DNA of 7,453 nt from an uncultured Campylobacter sp. (GTDB lineage Bacteria; Campylobacterota; Campylobacteria; Campylobacterales; Campylobacteraceae), in the NCBI RefSeq assembly GCF_938030785.1, contig NZ_CALHIK010000186.1:1-7453 (forward strand), read 5' to 3'. Shown one piece after another: positions 1 through 6,999 of this stretch. Position 1 is the first letter of the stretch, and each line of letters opens with the position of its first letter. The notes below the pieces were generated by a model. The model made no database searches and was not told the DNA's origin. It worked only from the letters and a program-made list of their open reading frames with translations. A program made the position numbers and the translations under genes.

Positions 1-2091
1 AAAATTTTAAACTTTGACGGCGAAGAGATAATGCTAAGCTGGGGCTCGAAACTGATAGAGCTTCCGTTTGCGGTAAAGCTTTTGAAATTTAAGCTCGAGC
101 GCTATCCCGGCTCGCAAAGCCCGTCATCCTACGCTAGCGACGTTGAAATTTTAAAAGAGGGCAAGAGCGCGGGGGAGCATGAAATTTATATGAACCATCC
201 GCTAAACTTTGACGGTTTCAAGCTCTTTCAGTCCTCCTACGACACGGACGAGCTGGGCACGGTGCTGGAGCTTAATCGCGATCCGGGTAAAATCCCCACT
301 TACTTCGGCTATTTCTTGCTTTGCGTCGGATTTATCGGAAATCTTTTTACCGCCGGCAGCAGATTTAAAAAGCTAGCTAAATTTATTAAAAACAACGCGC
401 CCGCCGCGCTTCTTTTGATTGCGCCGCTTTTTTTCAGCATTGAGCTTCGCGCCGCGGATGAAAACTATCTAGCAAACCTTAAAGCCAACTCGCGCGTTCA
501 TGCAAACGGCGCGTTTGCGGAGCTTTTGGTGCAAGATTATATGGGCAGGATCAAGCCGCTTGGCACCGAAGCAAGCGAGATCGTAAATAAAATTTCAGGC
601 ACGGATTCGCTCTACGGCTTAAGCGCCGAGCAGATGATCCTAGGAATGAGCCTAAATCCCGCGTTTTGGCGCGATCAAAAGATCATCAAGATCAAAAACG
701 ACGAGATTAAAAAGATGCTGGGCTTAGCCCCGCAGGAGCGATATGCGAGCTTTAATTCGGTCTTTGATGAAAACGGCAACTACAAGCTCGCGCGCGTCGT
801 GGACGAAGCGAATGAAAAAAGCGCCTCGCGCCGCGGCGTACTCGATAATGAGCTGATTAAATTCGACGAGCGACTAAATATCGCGTATCTGACCTTTAGA
901 GGGGTGTTTTTTAAATTTATCCCCGTGCCGAACGACCCGCAAAACACCTGGCTCTCGCCGAACGACGCCTTTGCGGATTATAGTATCGCTCCGCAGATCA
1001 AAGGCGTGCTAAACGACTATCTAAACGGCCTGCAAGATGGAATTTCGGATAATGATTGGACTAAAGCGGATGTGGCACTTGCGGAGCTAAAAAACTACCA
1101 AAGAGCGACTTCGGAAGCTATTCTTCCGAGTGAAAATCGCGTCAAAGCCGAGGTGTTTTACAACAAAGCTTCGGTTTTCAAAAAGCTCGTTTATTGCTAT
1201 ATGATCCTAGGCGGCATAGCTCTAATATTGGCGCTTTTGGGCGCACTTTGCGGCAAGAGCTTCATGCTCGCGCAAAAAATTTTATTCGCAGCCTTTGCCG
1301 CAAGCTTTGCGGCGCATACCCTCGCGCTTGCGTTGCGCTGGTACGTCGCGGCTCACGCGCCGTGGAGCGATAGCTATGAGTCGATGATCTACATTGGCTG
1401 GTCGGCGGCGCTTGCGGGGATCATATTTTTTAGAAAGTCCCTACTCACGCTAAGTGCGAGTTGCCTGCTAGCTAGCATCGTAATGCTCGTAGCGCATATG
1501 AGCTTCGTAAATCCGCAGATCACCAACCTCGTGCCGGTGCTAAAGTCCTATTGGCTTAGCATCCACGTCTCGGTTATCACGGCTAGCTACGGATTTTTAG
1601 GGCTTAGCTGTCTGCTCGGTCTTTTGGCTCTTATTTTGATGGCGCTTAAAAACGGCGCCAATCGCGAGCGGCTTAACATGCAGATCAGATATATAACGGC
1701 GATCAACGAGATCAGCCTCATCGTGGGGCTTTCAATGCTGACGCTCGGAAATTTCTTCGGCGGCGTGTGGGCGAATGAGAGCTGGGGGCGATACTGGGGC
1801 TGGGATAGCAAAGAGACTTGGTCGTATGTCTCGATCATCGTCTATGCGATCGTGCTGCATCTAAAATTTATCCCGAAACTCGGCTCGATCTATGTTTATT
1901 GCGTGAGTTCGACGCTCGCGTATAGCTCGATCATAATGACCTATTTCGGCGTAAATTTCTACCTCACCGGCATGCACTCTTACGCCGCGGGAGACGCACC
2001 GCATATACCCGCGCCGTTTTATTGTATAATAGCGGCGATCTTTTTAATAATCGTTCTTGCCTTCAGGGGCAGGGACGTAAAAACGATATAA
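1..2091 (+). CDS. ccsBA: Cytochrome c biogenesis protein CcsBA (fused ResB/CcsA heme lyase), 5' partial
   Basis: System II cytochrome c synthase, which exports heme and ligates it to CXXCH motifs of apocytochromes on the periplasmic side. The frame is open from base 1 with no stop, so the Met at base 31 is probably internal; fused homologues are about 900-1,080 residues and roughly 686 are seen here, so the N-terminal ResB membrane helices (with the first TM histidine) lie outside the window. Numbering from that Met: a ResB-type periplasmic stretch at about 25-85, a membrane helix near 89-109, another hydrophobic segment near 124-140, a long periplasmic region to about 385, then a CcsA-type membrane bundle. 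The heme-binding WWD domain is at 580-592 (W580, W585, W589, W591, D592), followed by KETW. Candidate heme-ligand histidines are H512 (SIHVSV), H610 (VLHLKF) and H649 (GMHSY); their order and spacing fit the family's P-His1, TM-His2 and P-His2. No frameshift is seen. The next gene starts 10 bases after the stop, so co-transcription is likely. Identity is secure. Confidence 0.95.
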   Translation, partial: KILNFDGEEIMLSWGSKLIELPFAVKLLKFKLERYPGSQSPSSYASDVEILKEGKSAGEHEIYMNHPLNFDGFKLFQSSYDTDELGTVLELNRDPGKIPTYFGYFLLCVGFIGNLFTAGSRFKKLAKFIKNNAPAALLLIAPLFFSIELRAADENYLANLKANSRVHANGAFAELLVQDYMGRIKPLGTEASEIVNKISGTDSLYGLSAEQMILGMSLNPAFWRDQKIIKIKNDEIKKMLGLAPQERYASFNSVFDENGNYKLARVVDEANEKSASRRGVLDNELIKFDERLNIAYLTFRGVFFKFIPVPNDPQNTWLSPNDAFADYSIAPQIKGVLNDYLNGLQDGISDNDWTKADVALAELKNYQRATSEAILPSENRVKAEVFYNKASVFKKLVYCYMILGGIALILALLGALCGKSFMLAQKILFAAFAASFAAHTLALALRWYVAAHAPWSDSYESMIYIGWSAALAGIIFFRKSLLTLSASCLLASIVMLVAHMSFVNPQITNLVPVLKSYWLSIHVSVITASYGFLGLSCLLGLLALILMALKNGANRERLNMQIRYITAINEISLIVGLSMLTLGNFFGGVWANESWGRYWGWDSKETWSYVSIIVYAIVLHLKFIPKLGSIYVYCVSSTLAYSSIIMTYFGVNFYLTGMHSYAAGDAPHIPAPFYCIIAAIFLIIVLAFRGRDVKTI
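2025..2030 (+). promoter_or_regulatory. Possible internal sigma70 -10 box (TATAAT) upstream of the Sel1-repeat gene
   Basis: A perfect TATAAT lies inside the end of ccsBA, 71 bases before the TTG start of the next gene, with a short T run (gtttta) just upstream. Campylobacter promoters often lack a -35 box and rely on a strong -10 and T-rich upstream DNA. There is no clear -35 hexamer and the site falls in coding sequence, so it may be chance. Confidence 0.22.
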
Positions 2092-2096
2092 AGGAG
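2091..2096 (+). promoter_or_regulatory. Ribosome binding site fixing the TTG start of the Sel1-repeat gene
   Basis: AAGGAG, which overlaps the last base of the ccsBA stop codon, is spaced 5 bases from TTG at 2102. The same core and spacing precede the ATG at 2967, which supports the unusual TTG start. The protein read from there begins with a textbook signal peptide. Confidence 0.8.
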
Positions 2097-2101
2097 TAAA
2101 T

Positions 2102-2935
2102 TTGAAAAAATTTCTAATAGCGTTAGCCTTGGCTGCCGCGGCAAACGCGGGCTTTATCAGCGAGGGCATTCAAGCTCAGCAAAGCGGCGATCATAAAAAA
2201 CTCGCAGAAATTTACGAGCGAGCGTGCGGTTTGGAAAATAAAGCTTCGGGCTGCTATAATCTAGCCGTTTTGTATTTTGAGGGCACCGGCAACGTAGAGA
2301 AAAATTTCGAAAAAGCGATCAGCCTCTACGAGAAGGCGTGCAGCGCTAAATTTGCGCTTGCGTGCAACAATCTAGGCTATATCTACGAAAGCGGCAACGG
2401 CGCGGATCAAAATTTTACCAAAGCCGCGGCTTATTACGAAAAAGCCTGCAAAGATAACGAAGGCTGCACCTCACTCGGGCTTTTATACGCAAACGGCGCC
2501 GGGCTTGCGAAGGACGTCGCCAAGGCGGCGAGCCTTTATGAAAAAGCCTGCACCTACGGCGATATGATGGGCTGCAACAACCTGGGCTATTTGTATCTGA
2601 AAGGCGAAGGCGTGCAGCAAAGCTTCGCAAAGGCTAAAATTTTTTACGAAAAGGCTTGCGGCGGCGACATCGGCATCGGCTGCAACAACCTTGGCTATCT
2701 ATACGCCTTCGGGCAGGGGGTGGGTCAGGATTATAAGCAAGCAAAGCAGCAGTATGAAAAGGCGTGCAATCTCGGCCACTTCGACGGTTGCAATAACCTA
2801 GCCATAATGTATGCCGAAGGAAAAGGGGTGAAGTCCGATAACGCCAAAGCAAAAGAGTTTTTCAAAAAAAGCTGCGACGGCGGCATCAAGATGGGATGCG
2901 AGAATTTGGAATTTTTAAATTCGATTAGTAAGTAG
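2102..2935 (+). CDS. Secreted Sel1-repeat (SLR) cysteine-rich protein, Hcp-like
   Basis: A 277-residue exported solenoid protein of the Helicobacter cysteine-rich protein (Hcp) type. Residues 1-16 form a signal peptide (MKK, then an Ala/Leu core, with ANA before a probable cut after A16). The remainder is tandem Sel1-like repeats with the recurring pattern YEKAC-x7-C-NNLGYLY and a G-x-G turn. Cysteine pairs are at 42/51, 80/88, 116/122, 150/158, 186/194, 222/230 and 258/266; in Hcp structures each such pair is an intra-repeat disulfide linking helices. All 14 cysteines fall in pairs, which suits the periplasm or extracellular space. The start is TTG with a strong ribosome binding site. Helicobacter Hcp proteins have been reported to bind penicillin or show weak beta-lactamase activity, and such genes are often annotated 'beta-lactamase'; nothing here shows that activity, and a protein-binding or scaffolding role is as likely. 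The gene sits 10 bases after ccsBA and 31 before the NosL-like gene, and neither gap shows a terminator. The repeat architecture is certain; the function is not known. Confidence 0.9.
   Translation: MKKFLIALALAAAANAGFISEGIQAQQSGDHKKLAEIYERACGLENKASGCYNLAVLYFEGTGNVEKNFEKAISLYEKACSAKFALACNNLGYIYESGNGADQNFTKAAAYYEKACKDNEGCTSLGLLYANGAGLAKDVAKAASLYEKACTYGDMMGCNNLGYLYLKGEGVQQSFAKAKIFYEKACGGDIGIGCNNLGYLYAFGQGVGQDYKQAKQQYEKACNLGHFDGCNNLAIMYAEGKGVKSDNAKAKEFFKKSCDGGIKMGCENLEFLNSISK
2225..2899 (+). repeat. Tandem Sel1 coding repeats, mostly 108 bp period
   Basis: Distances between the first cysteines of successive repeats are 38, 36, 34, 36, 36 and 36 residues, i.e. mainly 108-bp units. The DNA is diverged, but short words such as tgcaacaa recur around 2362, 2572 and 2681. 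The units are too diverged at the DNA level to suggest recent slippage or phase variation. Confidence 0.8.
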
Positions 2936-2966
2936 ATTTAAAACATCAAATTTTTAAGGAGATAGT

Positions 2967-4091
2967 ATGATTTTACGTTCGTTTTTAGCTTCGGCTGCGC
3001 TCGTTGCGTTCGTTTTCGGTGCCTCGATGGACGGGGCCAATAAACCGGCAAAGCCTATGTTTCAAAGCGTGGATCCTAGCAAAGCTACGCTCGTAGGAAG
3101 CGGCGAGGGCAAAGAATACTGCGCCGTTTGCGGAATGAATTTGGTTAAATTCTATAAAACTAACCATGTTGTAAACGGCAAGCAAGTAGCTTCTCTGCAC
3201 TGCTTGTACGAGCTAACGGAGGGGAAAATTCCAAGCGATGCGCAGGTCGTCGATACGAAAAATCTAAATTTTATCGACGTAAATAAAGCCTTTTACGTCG
3301 TGGGCAGCAAGGTCAAAGGCACGATGACGCGCAATAGCAAATACGCCTTTTCAACCGAGGCCGACGCGAAAGAATTCCAAGCCGAAAACGGCGGCGAGAT
3401 AATGAATTTCGCCAAAGCCTATGAGATTGCAGGGCAGGATTTCGAGGGCGATAATAAGATGATCAAAGCCAAGCGCGAGGGCGGCGTTTACGCGCACGGT
3501 AAAGAATTTTACGAAACAAACTGCGCTAAAACGGACGCCAAAAGCTTCAAAGCCATCTCCGAGCTCAAAGCTCATCTCAAAAAGACTTGCGACGCAAAGG
3601 GCGCTAGCAAAGCTCCTGAATACGACAAGCACCTACAAGCTGCGGCGCTATATTTGTGGGACGCTCCTGTAAATTTAGGCAGCAGCGACAAAAACGCAAA
3701 AGCGAAAAAGGCTGAAAAGATCGTCGTGCCTGAGGGCGCTAAATGCCCGGTCTGCGGCATGCTAGTGGGTAAAAACCCTAACTGGGCGGCGATGATAGAG
3801 ATTCAAGGCGGCGAGAATTTGTATTTTGACGGCGTGAAAGATATGATGAAATACTACTTCCAAAAGGGTAAGGGCTTTGATAAAATTTTCGTAACCGACT
3901 ACTATAAGCTTCATAAGATCGATGCTAAAAGCGCTTTTTTTGTACTCGGCTCCAACGTCTTAGGACCGATGGGCGACGAGCTCATTCCGTTTGAGAGTGA
4001 GGGCGCGGCCAAGACCTTCGCTAAAGATCACGGCGGTAAGAGTGTACTTAAATTTGACGAGATCAAAGAGAGCGTAATAGAAGGGCTATGA
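2967..4091 (+). CDS. Two-domain NosL-like copper chaperone with a central cytochrome-c-like insert
   Basis: A 374-residue exported protein. NosL-family proteins bind Cu(I) in the periplasm and supply copper to nitrous oxide reductase. Residues 1 to about 20 are a hydrophobic export signal; no lipobox cysteine is visible, unlike classical lipoprotein NosL. The first NosL-like domain (about 45-155) has C52-A-V-C55-G-M57 and a further C79. The second (about 255-372) has C260-P-V-C263-G-M265, then LYFDGVKDMMKYY, LGPMGDE and a C-terminal GGK..FDEI segment typical of epsilonproteobacterial NosL. Between them (about 170-235) is a segment shaped like a class I cytochrome c (GKEFYETNC at 178-186 and LQAAALYLWD near the end) but with no CXXCH, so no covalent heme is expected; C186 and C208 might pair. 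AAGGAG lies 5 bases before the ATG. The stop overlaps the next start as ATGA. No nosZ is in the window, so the client is unknown. NosL family membership is strong; the specific role is inferred from the operon. Confidence 0.88.
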   Translation: MILRSFLASAALVAFVFGASMDGANKPAKPMFQSVDPSKATLVGSGEGKEYCAVCGMNLVKFYKTNHVVNGKQVASLHCLYELTEGKIPSDAQVVDTKNLNFIDVNKAFYVVGSKVKGTMTRNSKYAFSTEADAKEFQAENGGEIMNFAKAYEIAGQDFEGDNKMIKAKREGGVYAHGKEFYETNCAKTDAKSFKAISELKAHLKKTCDAKGASKAPEYDKHLQAAALYLWDAPVNLGSSDKNAKAKKAEKIVVPEGAKCPVCGMLVGKNPNWAAMIEIQGGENLYFDGVKDMMKYYFQKGKGFDKIFVTDYYKLHKIDAKSAFFVLGSNVLGPMGDELIPFESEGAAKTFAKDHGGKSVLKFDEIKESVIEGL

Positions 4092-4276
4092 GGCTCATTT
4101 GCGCTTTAATGATCTTTTTTGCCGCCCTTTACGCGCTCATTGCGGTGCATTATGTAAGCTTTGATCGCGCAAAGGGCGAGCAGTGTCTGCAAAAGCTCGC
4201 GCGCGAGATAAAGGATGTGCGGCTCTCAAGCAGCTTTAAGAGCAAGGCCTACGCGGAGTTCGTCTATGATAAGTAA
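4088..4276 (+). CDS. Small single-pass membrane protein of unknown function
   Basis: A 62-residue protein that I do not recognise. Residues 3-21 are one hydrophobic helix (or uncleaved signal anchor), followed by a charged tail with a single cysteine at C33 (GEQCLQKLAREI) and a probable amphipathic helix at about 28-45. Support for it being real comes from packing: its ATG shares ATGA with the stop of the NosL-like gene, a purine-rich AGAAGG lies just upstream, and its last 11 bases overlap the permease start, so without it an operon that otherwise has no slack would have a 174-base gap. With the N-terminus inside, the tail and C33 would face the periplasm beside the NosL-like proteins. It could be a small accessory subunit of the transporter. 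The coding call is fairly safe; the function is unknown. Confidence 0.75.
   Translation: MRLICALMIFFAALYALIAVHYVSFDRAKGEQCLQKLAREIKDVRLSSSFKSKAYAEFVYDK
4255..4258 (+). promoter_or_regulatory. Ribosome binding site choosing the permease start at 4266
   Basis: GGAG lies 7 bases upstream of the ATG at 4266. An upstream in-frame ATG at 4215 would add 17 residues (many Arg and Ser) that do not look like an ABC permease N-terminus and would overlap the small gene by 62 bases. The site therefore favours the shorter protein, beginning MISKNF. Confidence 0.65.
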
Positions 4277-5375
4277 AAACTTCATCGACTACTCCGTAAC
4301 TCTACTGCGAAAAGACAGAGCCGATCACGCTTTTAGCTTCGCGATCTTTGCATTTATCGTTTTTATTTTAAGCTCGGTGCTTTTCATCTCGGGCTCCATT
4401 CAAAACGATCTTGAAAAGGTCATCAAGCTCAGACCCGACATTGTCGTAGAGGCTCTACGCGCGGGCAAGCGCGATCTGATGCACGACGGCTATATCTACG
4501 ACATCTCCAAAATCGCGGGCGTCAGCGAAGTGCAGGGCGCCGTGGACGGGATGTATTACTTCGCTCAAAAGCGCGTTTGGTTTCATATCGTAGGCGACGA
4601 AAGCCTGAGCGAAAACGAAATGGTCGTAGGAGAGGGGGTAAAAGCGGCGATGGGCGAGTGGTACTACGAGGACGAGTTTCACTTCTTAACCGAACAGCGC
4701 CTAATCGCGATTAAGATCAATAAAATTTCGCCGCACGAAAGCAGCATCGTCTCAAACGACGTGATCTATCTAAATCCCGCCACCGCGCGCGAGGTGCTAA
4801 GCCTGAAGGAGGGCGAATACACCAAGCTCTACGTAAGCGTGCCCAACCCCAATGAAGTAAGCGAAGTAGCGCTTAAGATCGTAAATTTATACCCCAACAC
4901 GCAAGCCCTTAGCGCCGAGGACGCGGTGGCAGAAGTAAGGCATCTGTATTATTACAAGGGCGGAATTTTTATGGTGCTTTACACCGTGGCGATGATCTCG
5001 TTTTTCATCTTGCTGAAAAATCAAATTTCGCTCGCATACGGCGAGAAGAAAAAGGAGATCGCGATCTTGCGCAGCATCGGCTTTTGTATAAAGGACATCA
5101 TCGCGATGAAATTTATCCAAAATTTCATCGTCTCGCTAAGCGCGTATCTACTCGGCGTCGCGGGCGCGTATGCTTATGTTTTTGTTCTAGACGCACCGCT
5201 TTTGCGCGATATATTCTTAGGCGGCGAGCTGCGAAATTTCATCACCTTCACGCCCGCGATAAATTTCAATATGCTCTTTTTGATCTTCGTCTTTAGCGTG
5301 ATCCCGTTTTTGGCGTTCGTCATCATCCCATCCTGGCGCATCGCTATAGGCGATATGAGCGAGGCGGTCAAATGA
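4266..5375 (+). CDS. ABC transporter permease, MacB/FtsX family
   Basis: A 369-residue inner-membrane permease with the MacB/FtsX (type VII, LolC/E-like) plan: one N-terminal membrane helix (about 22-44), a periplasmic domain of nearly 190 residues (about 45-233), then three helices at about 236-255, 284-308 and 336-357. The cytoplasmic loop after helix 2 carries E260-K-K-K-E-I-A-I-L-R-S-I-G-F, the coupling-helix motif of this family that contacts the ATPase. Members of this class usually do not carry a solute across the inner membrane; they use cytoplasmic ATP hydrolysis to move the periplasmic domain and drive release, extraction or transfer of a periplasmic ligand. This differs from NosY, the ABC-2-type permease usually found with nosL. 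The start overlaps the small gene by 11 bases and the stop overlaps the ATPase start as ATGA, so the two subunits should be made together. The substrate cannot be read from sequence; the neighbouring NosL-like genes suggest copper or a copper-loaded protein. Confidence 0.9.
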   Translation: MISKNFIDYSVTLLRKDRADHAFSFAIFAFIVFILSSVLFISGSIQNDLEKVIKLRPDIVVEALRAGKRDLMHDGYIYDISKIAGVSEVQGAVDGMYYFAQKRVWFHIVGDESLSENEMVVGEGVKAAMGEWYYEDEFHFLTEQRLIAIKINKISPHESSIVSNDVIYLNPATAREVLSLKEGEYTKLYVSVPNPNEVSEVALKIVNLYPNTQALSAEDAVAEVRHLYYYKGGIFMVLYTVAMISFFILLKNQISLAYGEKKKEIAILRSIGFCIKDIIAMKFIQNFIVSLSAYLLGVAGAYAYVFVLDAPLLRDIFLGGELRNFITFTPAINFNMLFLIFVFSVIPFLAFVIIPSWRIAIGDMSEAVK

Positions 5376-6049
5376 GCAAGATAGAGATCAGGCAGCTTTT
5401 TAAAATTTACAACGAGGGCAGGGCGAATGAATTTCGCGCTTTAAAAAACATAAGCTTAAACGTCGAGGAAGGGCAGATAGTAATCTTAAAAGGCGTTAGC
5501 GGCAGCGGCAAAAGCACGCTTCTATCCATCATAGGCGCGCTTGCTAAGCCTAGCAGCGGCGAGGTTTTGGTTGACGGCGCAAACGTCTCTAAGCTCGCTG
5601 ATATCGAAAGCTCCGCGTATCGCCATAAAAAAATCGGCTTTATCTTTCAGTCATTCAATCTGCTTGAGGCGCTTAGCGTCTATAAAAACGTCCTTGCACC
5701 GCTTAGCCTCGAGCGGCTGAGCGGGGATGAGCTTGGCGCTCGTATAGATGAAGCGATGCAGATCGCTAATATCGCGCATAAAAAAGATCAGATCGTCTCT
5801 AGCCTTAGCGGCGGCGAGAAGCAGCGCTGCGCTATCGCTAGGGCGCTCGTGATGAATCCGCAGATCATCTTGGCCGACGAACCGACGGCAAATTTAGACA
5901 AACAAAATTCGCTCGGCTTCATCGAGATGCTCTCAAAGCTCAAAGAGCTTAAAAAGACCGTTTTGATCGCGACGCACGACATACTCTTCGACGAGTTAAG
6001 TTTCGTAGATCGATACGTGTTTTTAAAAGACGGAGAAATTTCCGCATGA
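5372..6049 (+). CDS. ABC transporter ATP-binding protein, LolD/MacB type
   Basis: The 225-residue cytoplasmic ATPase partner of the preceding permease. All nucleotide-binding motifs are intact: Walker A G41-VSGSGKST-49, Q-loop Q93 (FIFQSFN), signature L145-SGGEKQR-152, Walker B I165-ILADEP-171 with catalytic E170, D-loop NLD at 174-176, and switch histidine H202 (ATHD). The length and the FIFQSFNLL segment are typical of the LolD/MacB/FtsE-like subfamily that pairs with FtsX-fold permeases. Translation is coupled to the permease by ATGA, and the stop overlaps the next start the same way. An ATP-driven motor is certain; what it drives is set by the permease and is unknown. It is not NosF by context, because its partner is not an ABC-2 permease. 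Confidence 0.95.
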   Translation: MSKIEIRQLFKIYNEGRANEFRALKNISLNVEEGQIVILKGVSGSGKSTLLSIIGALAKPSSGEVLVDGANVSKLADIESSAYRHKKIGFIFQSFNLLEALSVYKNVLAPLSLERLSGDELGARIDEAMQIANIAHKKDQIVSSLSGGEKQRCAIARALVMNPQIILADEPTANLDKQNSLGFIEMLSKLKELKKTVLIATHDILFDELSFVDRYVFLKDGEISA

Positions 6050-6999
6050 GCGTATTTTTATCGGGCAGCGTGATCGCGTTTTTGGCTGTGGAGCTGATCG
6101 TAATAGCGCTGATGGCGATCTCGCAGTTTTATATCGTGCGGATCATGCGCTACTGGGACTTTAACGCCACCTCAAATTTACAATACGCCCTGGAGAAAAG
6201 AAACTATCTCATCAACACCATTTTGTTTTTCACGATAGCGTGCAAGATCATTTTGTTTATATTTTTCGCGCTCTGCCTGAATGAGCTCTCTTCGGTCGTG
6301 CCCGGCGCGATGTGCTCCGCGGGCGTCGTGGGCTCGAACCGCTACGGCAATATCTTGCTGCTTTTAAAAATTTTACTGATCTTCGGCTTTGGGCTCTGGC
6401 TTATTTTAAACAGCCTCGATCTTAAAGCGGGCAAATTTCCTTATCTCAAGCGCAAATACCTGATCTTTACCATCCTTTTTACGGGCGTTTTGGCGGAGTT
6501 TATTTTAGAAATTCTATTTTTTATCAATATCCCGCTGCGCGTGCCGGTGTTTTGCTGCTCGGTCGTATTTCGCGCGCCGAAGCTTCCGTTTGGATACACG
6601 CAGGCGCTTTTGGCGACCTTTTTCTACGCGATATTGGGCGCCATTTTGATCTTAAATTTTTTAAAGCAGTCAATGGCGAGCTTTGCTCTAAATTTGCTCT
6701 TTTTGTTCGTCGCATACTACGCGATCACCTATTTTTTCGGGCTTTACGTTTACGAGCAGCCCAACCATAAATGCCCGTACTGCATGCTTTTGAAGGATTA
6801 TTACTTCGTCGGCTATGCGATTTGGGGCTCGCTGTTTTTGGGTATATTTTTCGGCATCGTGCCGTTTTTAACGGAACTCATCACCAAGCGCGCCTACACC
6901 CACCTGCTTAAATACTCCTCGTTCTGGCTCATTCTAAACGCACTCATCTGCAGTGCCTACGTCGTCAAATACTATTTCGTACGGGGCGCGCTGCTATGA
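6046..6999 (+). CDS. Eight-helix membrane protein with periplasmic CPYC motif, function unknown
   Basis: A 317-residue integral membrane protein that I cannot assign to a named family. Hydrophobic segments lie at about 8-31, 55-77, 102-122, 138-160, 187-206, 212-235, 253-277 and 291-310. Positive charges cluster in the loops after helices 1, 3, 5 and 7 (for example YLKRK at 133-137 and ITKR before helix 8), which puts both termini and the loops at 78-101, 161-186 and 236-252 on the periplasmic side. Those three loops hold the cysteines: C90 (GAMCSAG), C170-C171, and H241-K-C243-P-Y-C246-M247. CPYC is a thioredoxin/glutaredoxin-type redox motif, and H-x-C-x-x-C-M could equally bind Cu(I). The protein could be a thiol-redox membrane protein in the manner of DsbB/VKOR, or a copper-site subunit that hands metal to or takes it from NosL. 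GGAGA lies 9 bases before the start. It overlaps its neighbours on both sides as ATGA, so it probably belongs to the transporter complex or its pathway. Confidence 0.88.
   Translation: MSVFLSGSVIAFLAVELIVIALMAISQFYIVRIMRYWDFNATSNLQYALEKRNYLINTILFFTIACKIILFIFFALCLNELSSVVPGAMCSAGVVGSNRYGNILLLLKILLIFGFGLWLILNSLDLKAGKFPYLKRKYLIFTILFTGVLAEFILEILFFINIPLRVPVFCCSVVFRAPKLPFGYTQALLATFFYAILGAILILNFLKQSMASFALNLLFLFVAYYAITYFFGLYVYEQPNHKCPYCMLLKDYYFVGYAIWGSLFLGIFFGIVPFLTELITKRAYTHLLKYSSFWLILNALICSAYVVKYYFVRGALL

Noticed and set aside
31..33. ATG at 31 as the true start of ccsBA
   Set aside because: The frame is open upstream to base 1, there is no ribosome binding site of the kind seen for the other genes, and the protein would lack the N-terminal ResB helices; the gene is truncated by the window edge.
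1587..1838. Antisense reading frame opposite the WWD region of ccsBA
   Set aside because: It is fully inside a strongly conserved coding region, has no ribosome binding site and its translation is low-complexity; chance open frame.
2936..2966. Terminator between the Sel1-repeat gene and the NosL-like gene
   Set aside because: There is a T run before the ribosome binding site but no hairpin stem precedes it.
2967..4091. Possibility that this gene is part of a complete nos operon
   Set aside because: No nosZ, nosD, nosR/nosG/nosH or ABC-2 nosY is visible in the window, and the neighbouring permease is of the FtsX/MacB class.
4215..4265. Upstream ATG that would lengthen the ABC permease by 17 residues
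   Set aside because: The extra residues are Arg/Ser-rich and unlike an FtsX/MacB N-terminus, and they lie wholly inside the small gene; a GGAG 7 bases before 4266 supports the shorter form.
6552..6770. Same-strand alternative frame inside the CPYC membrane protein gene
   Set aside because: It is embedded in a gene with eight clear membrane segments, and its product shows no domain.
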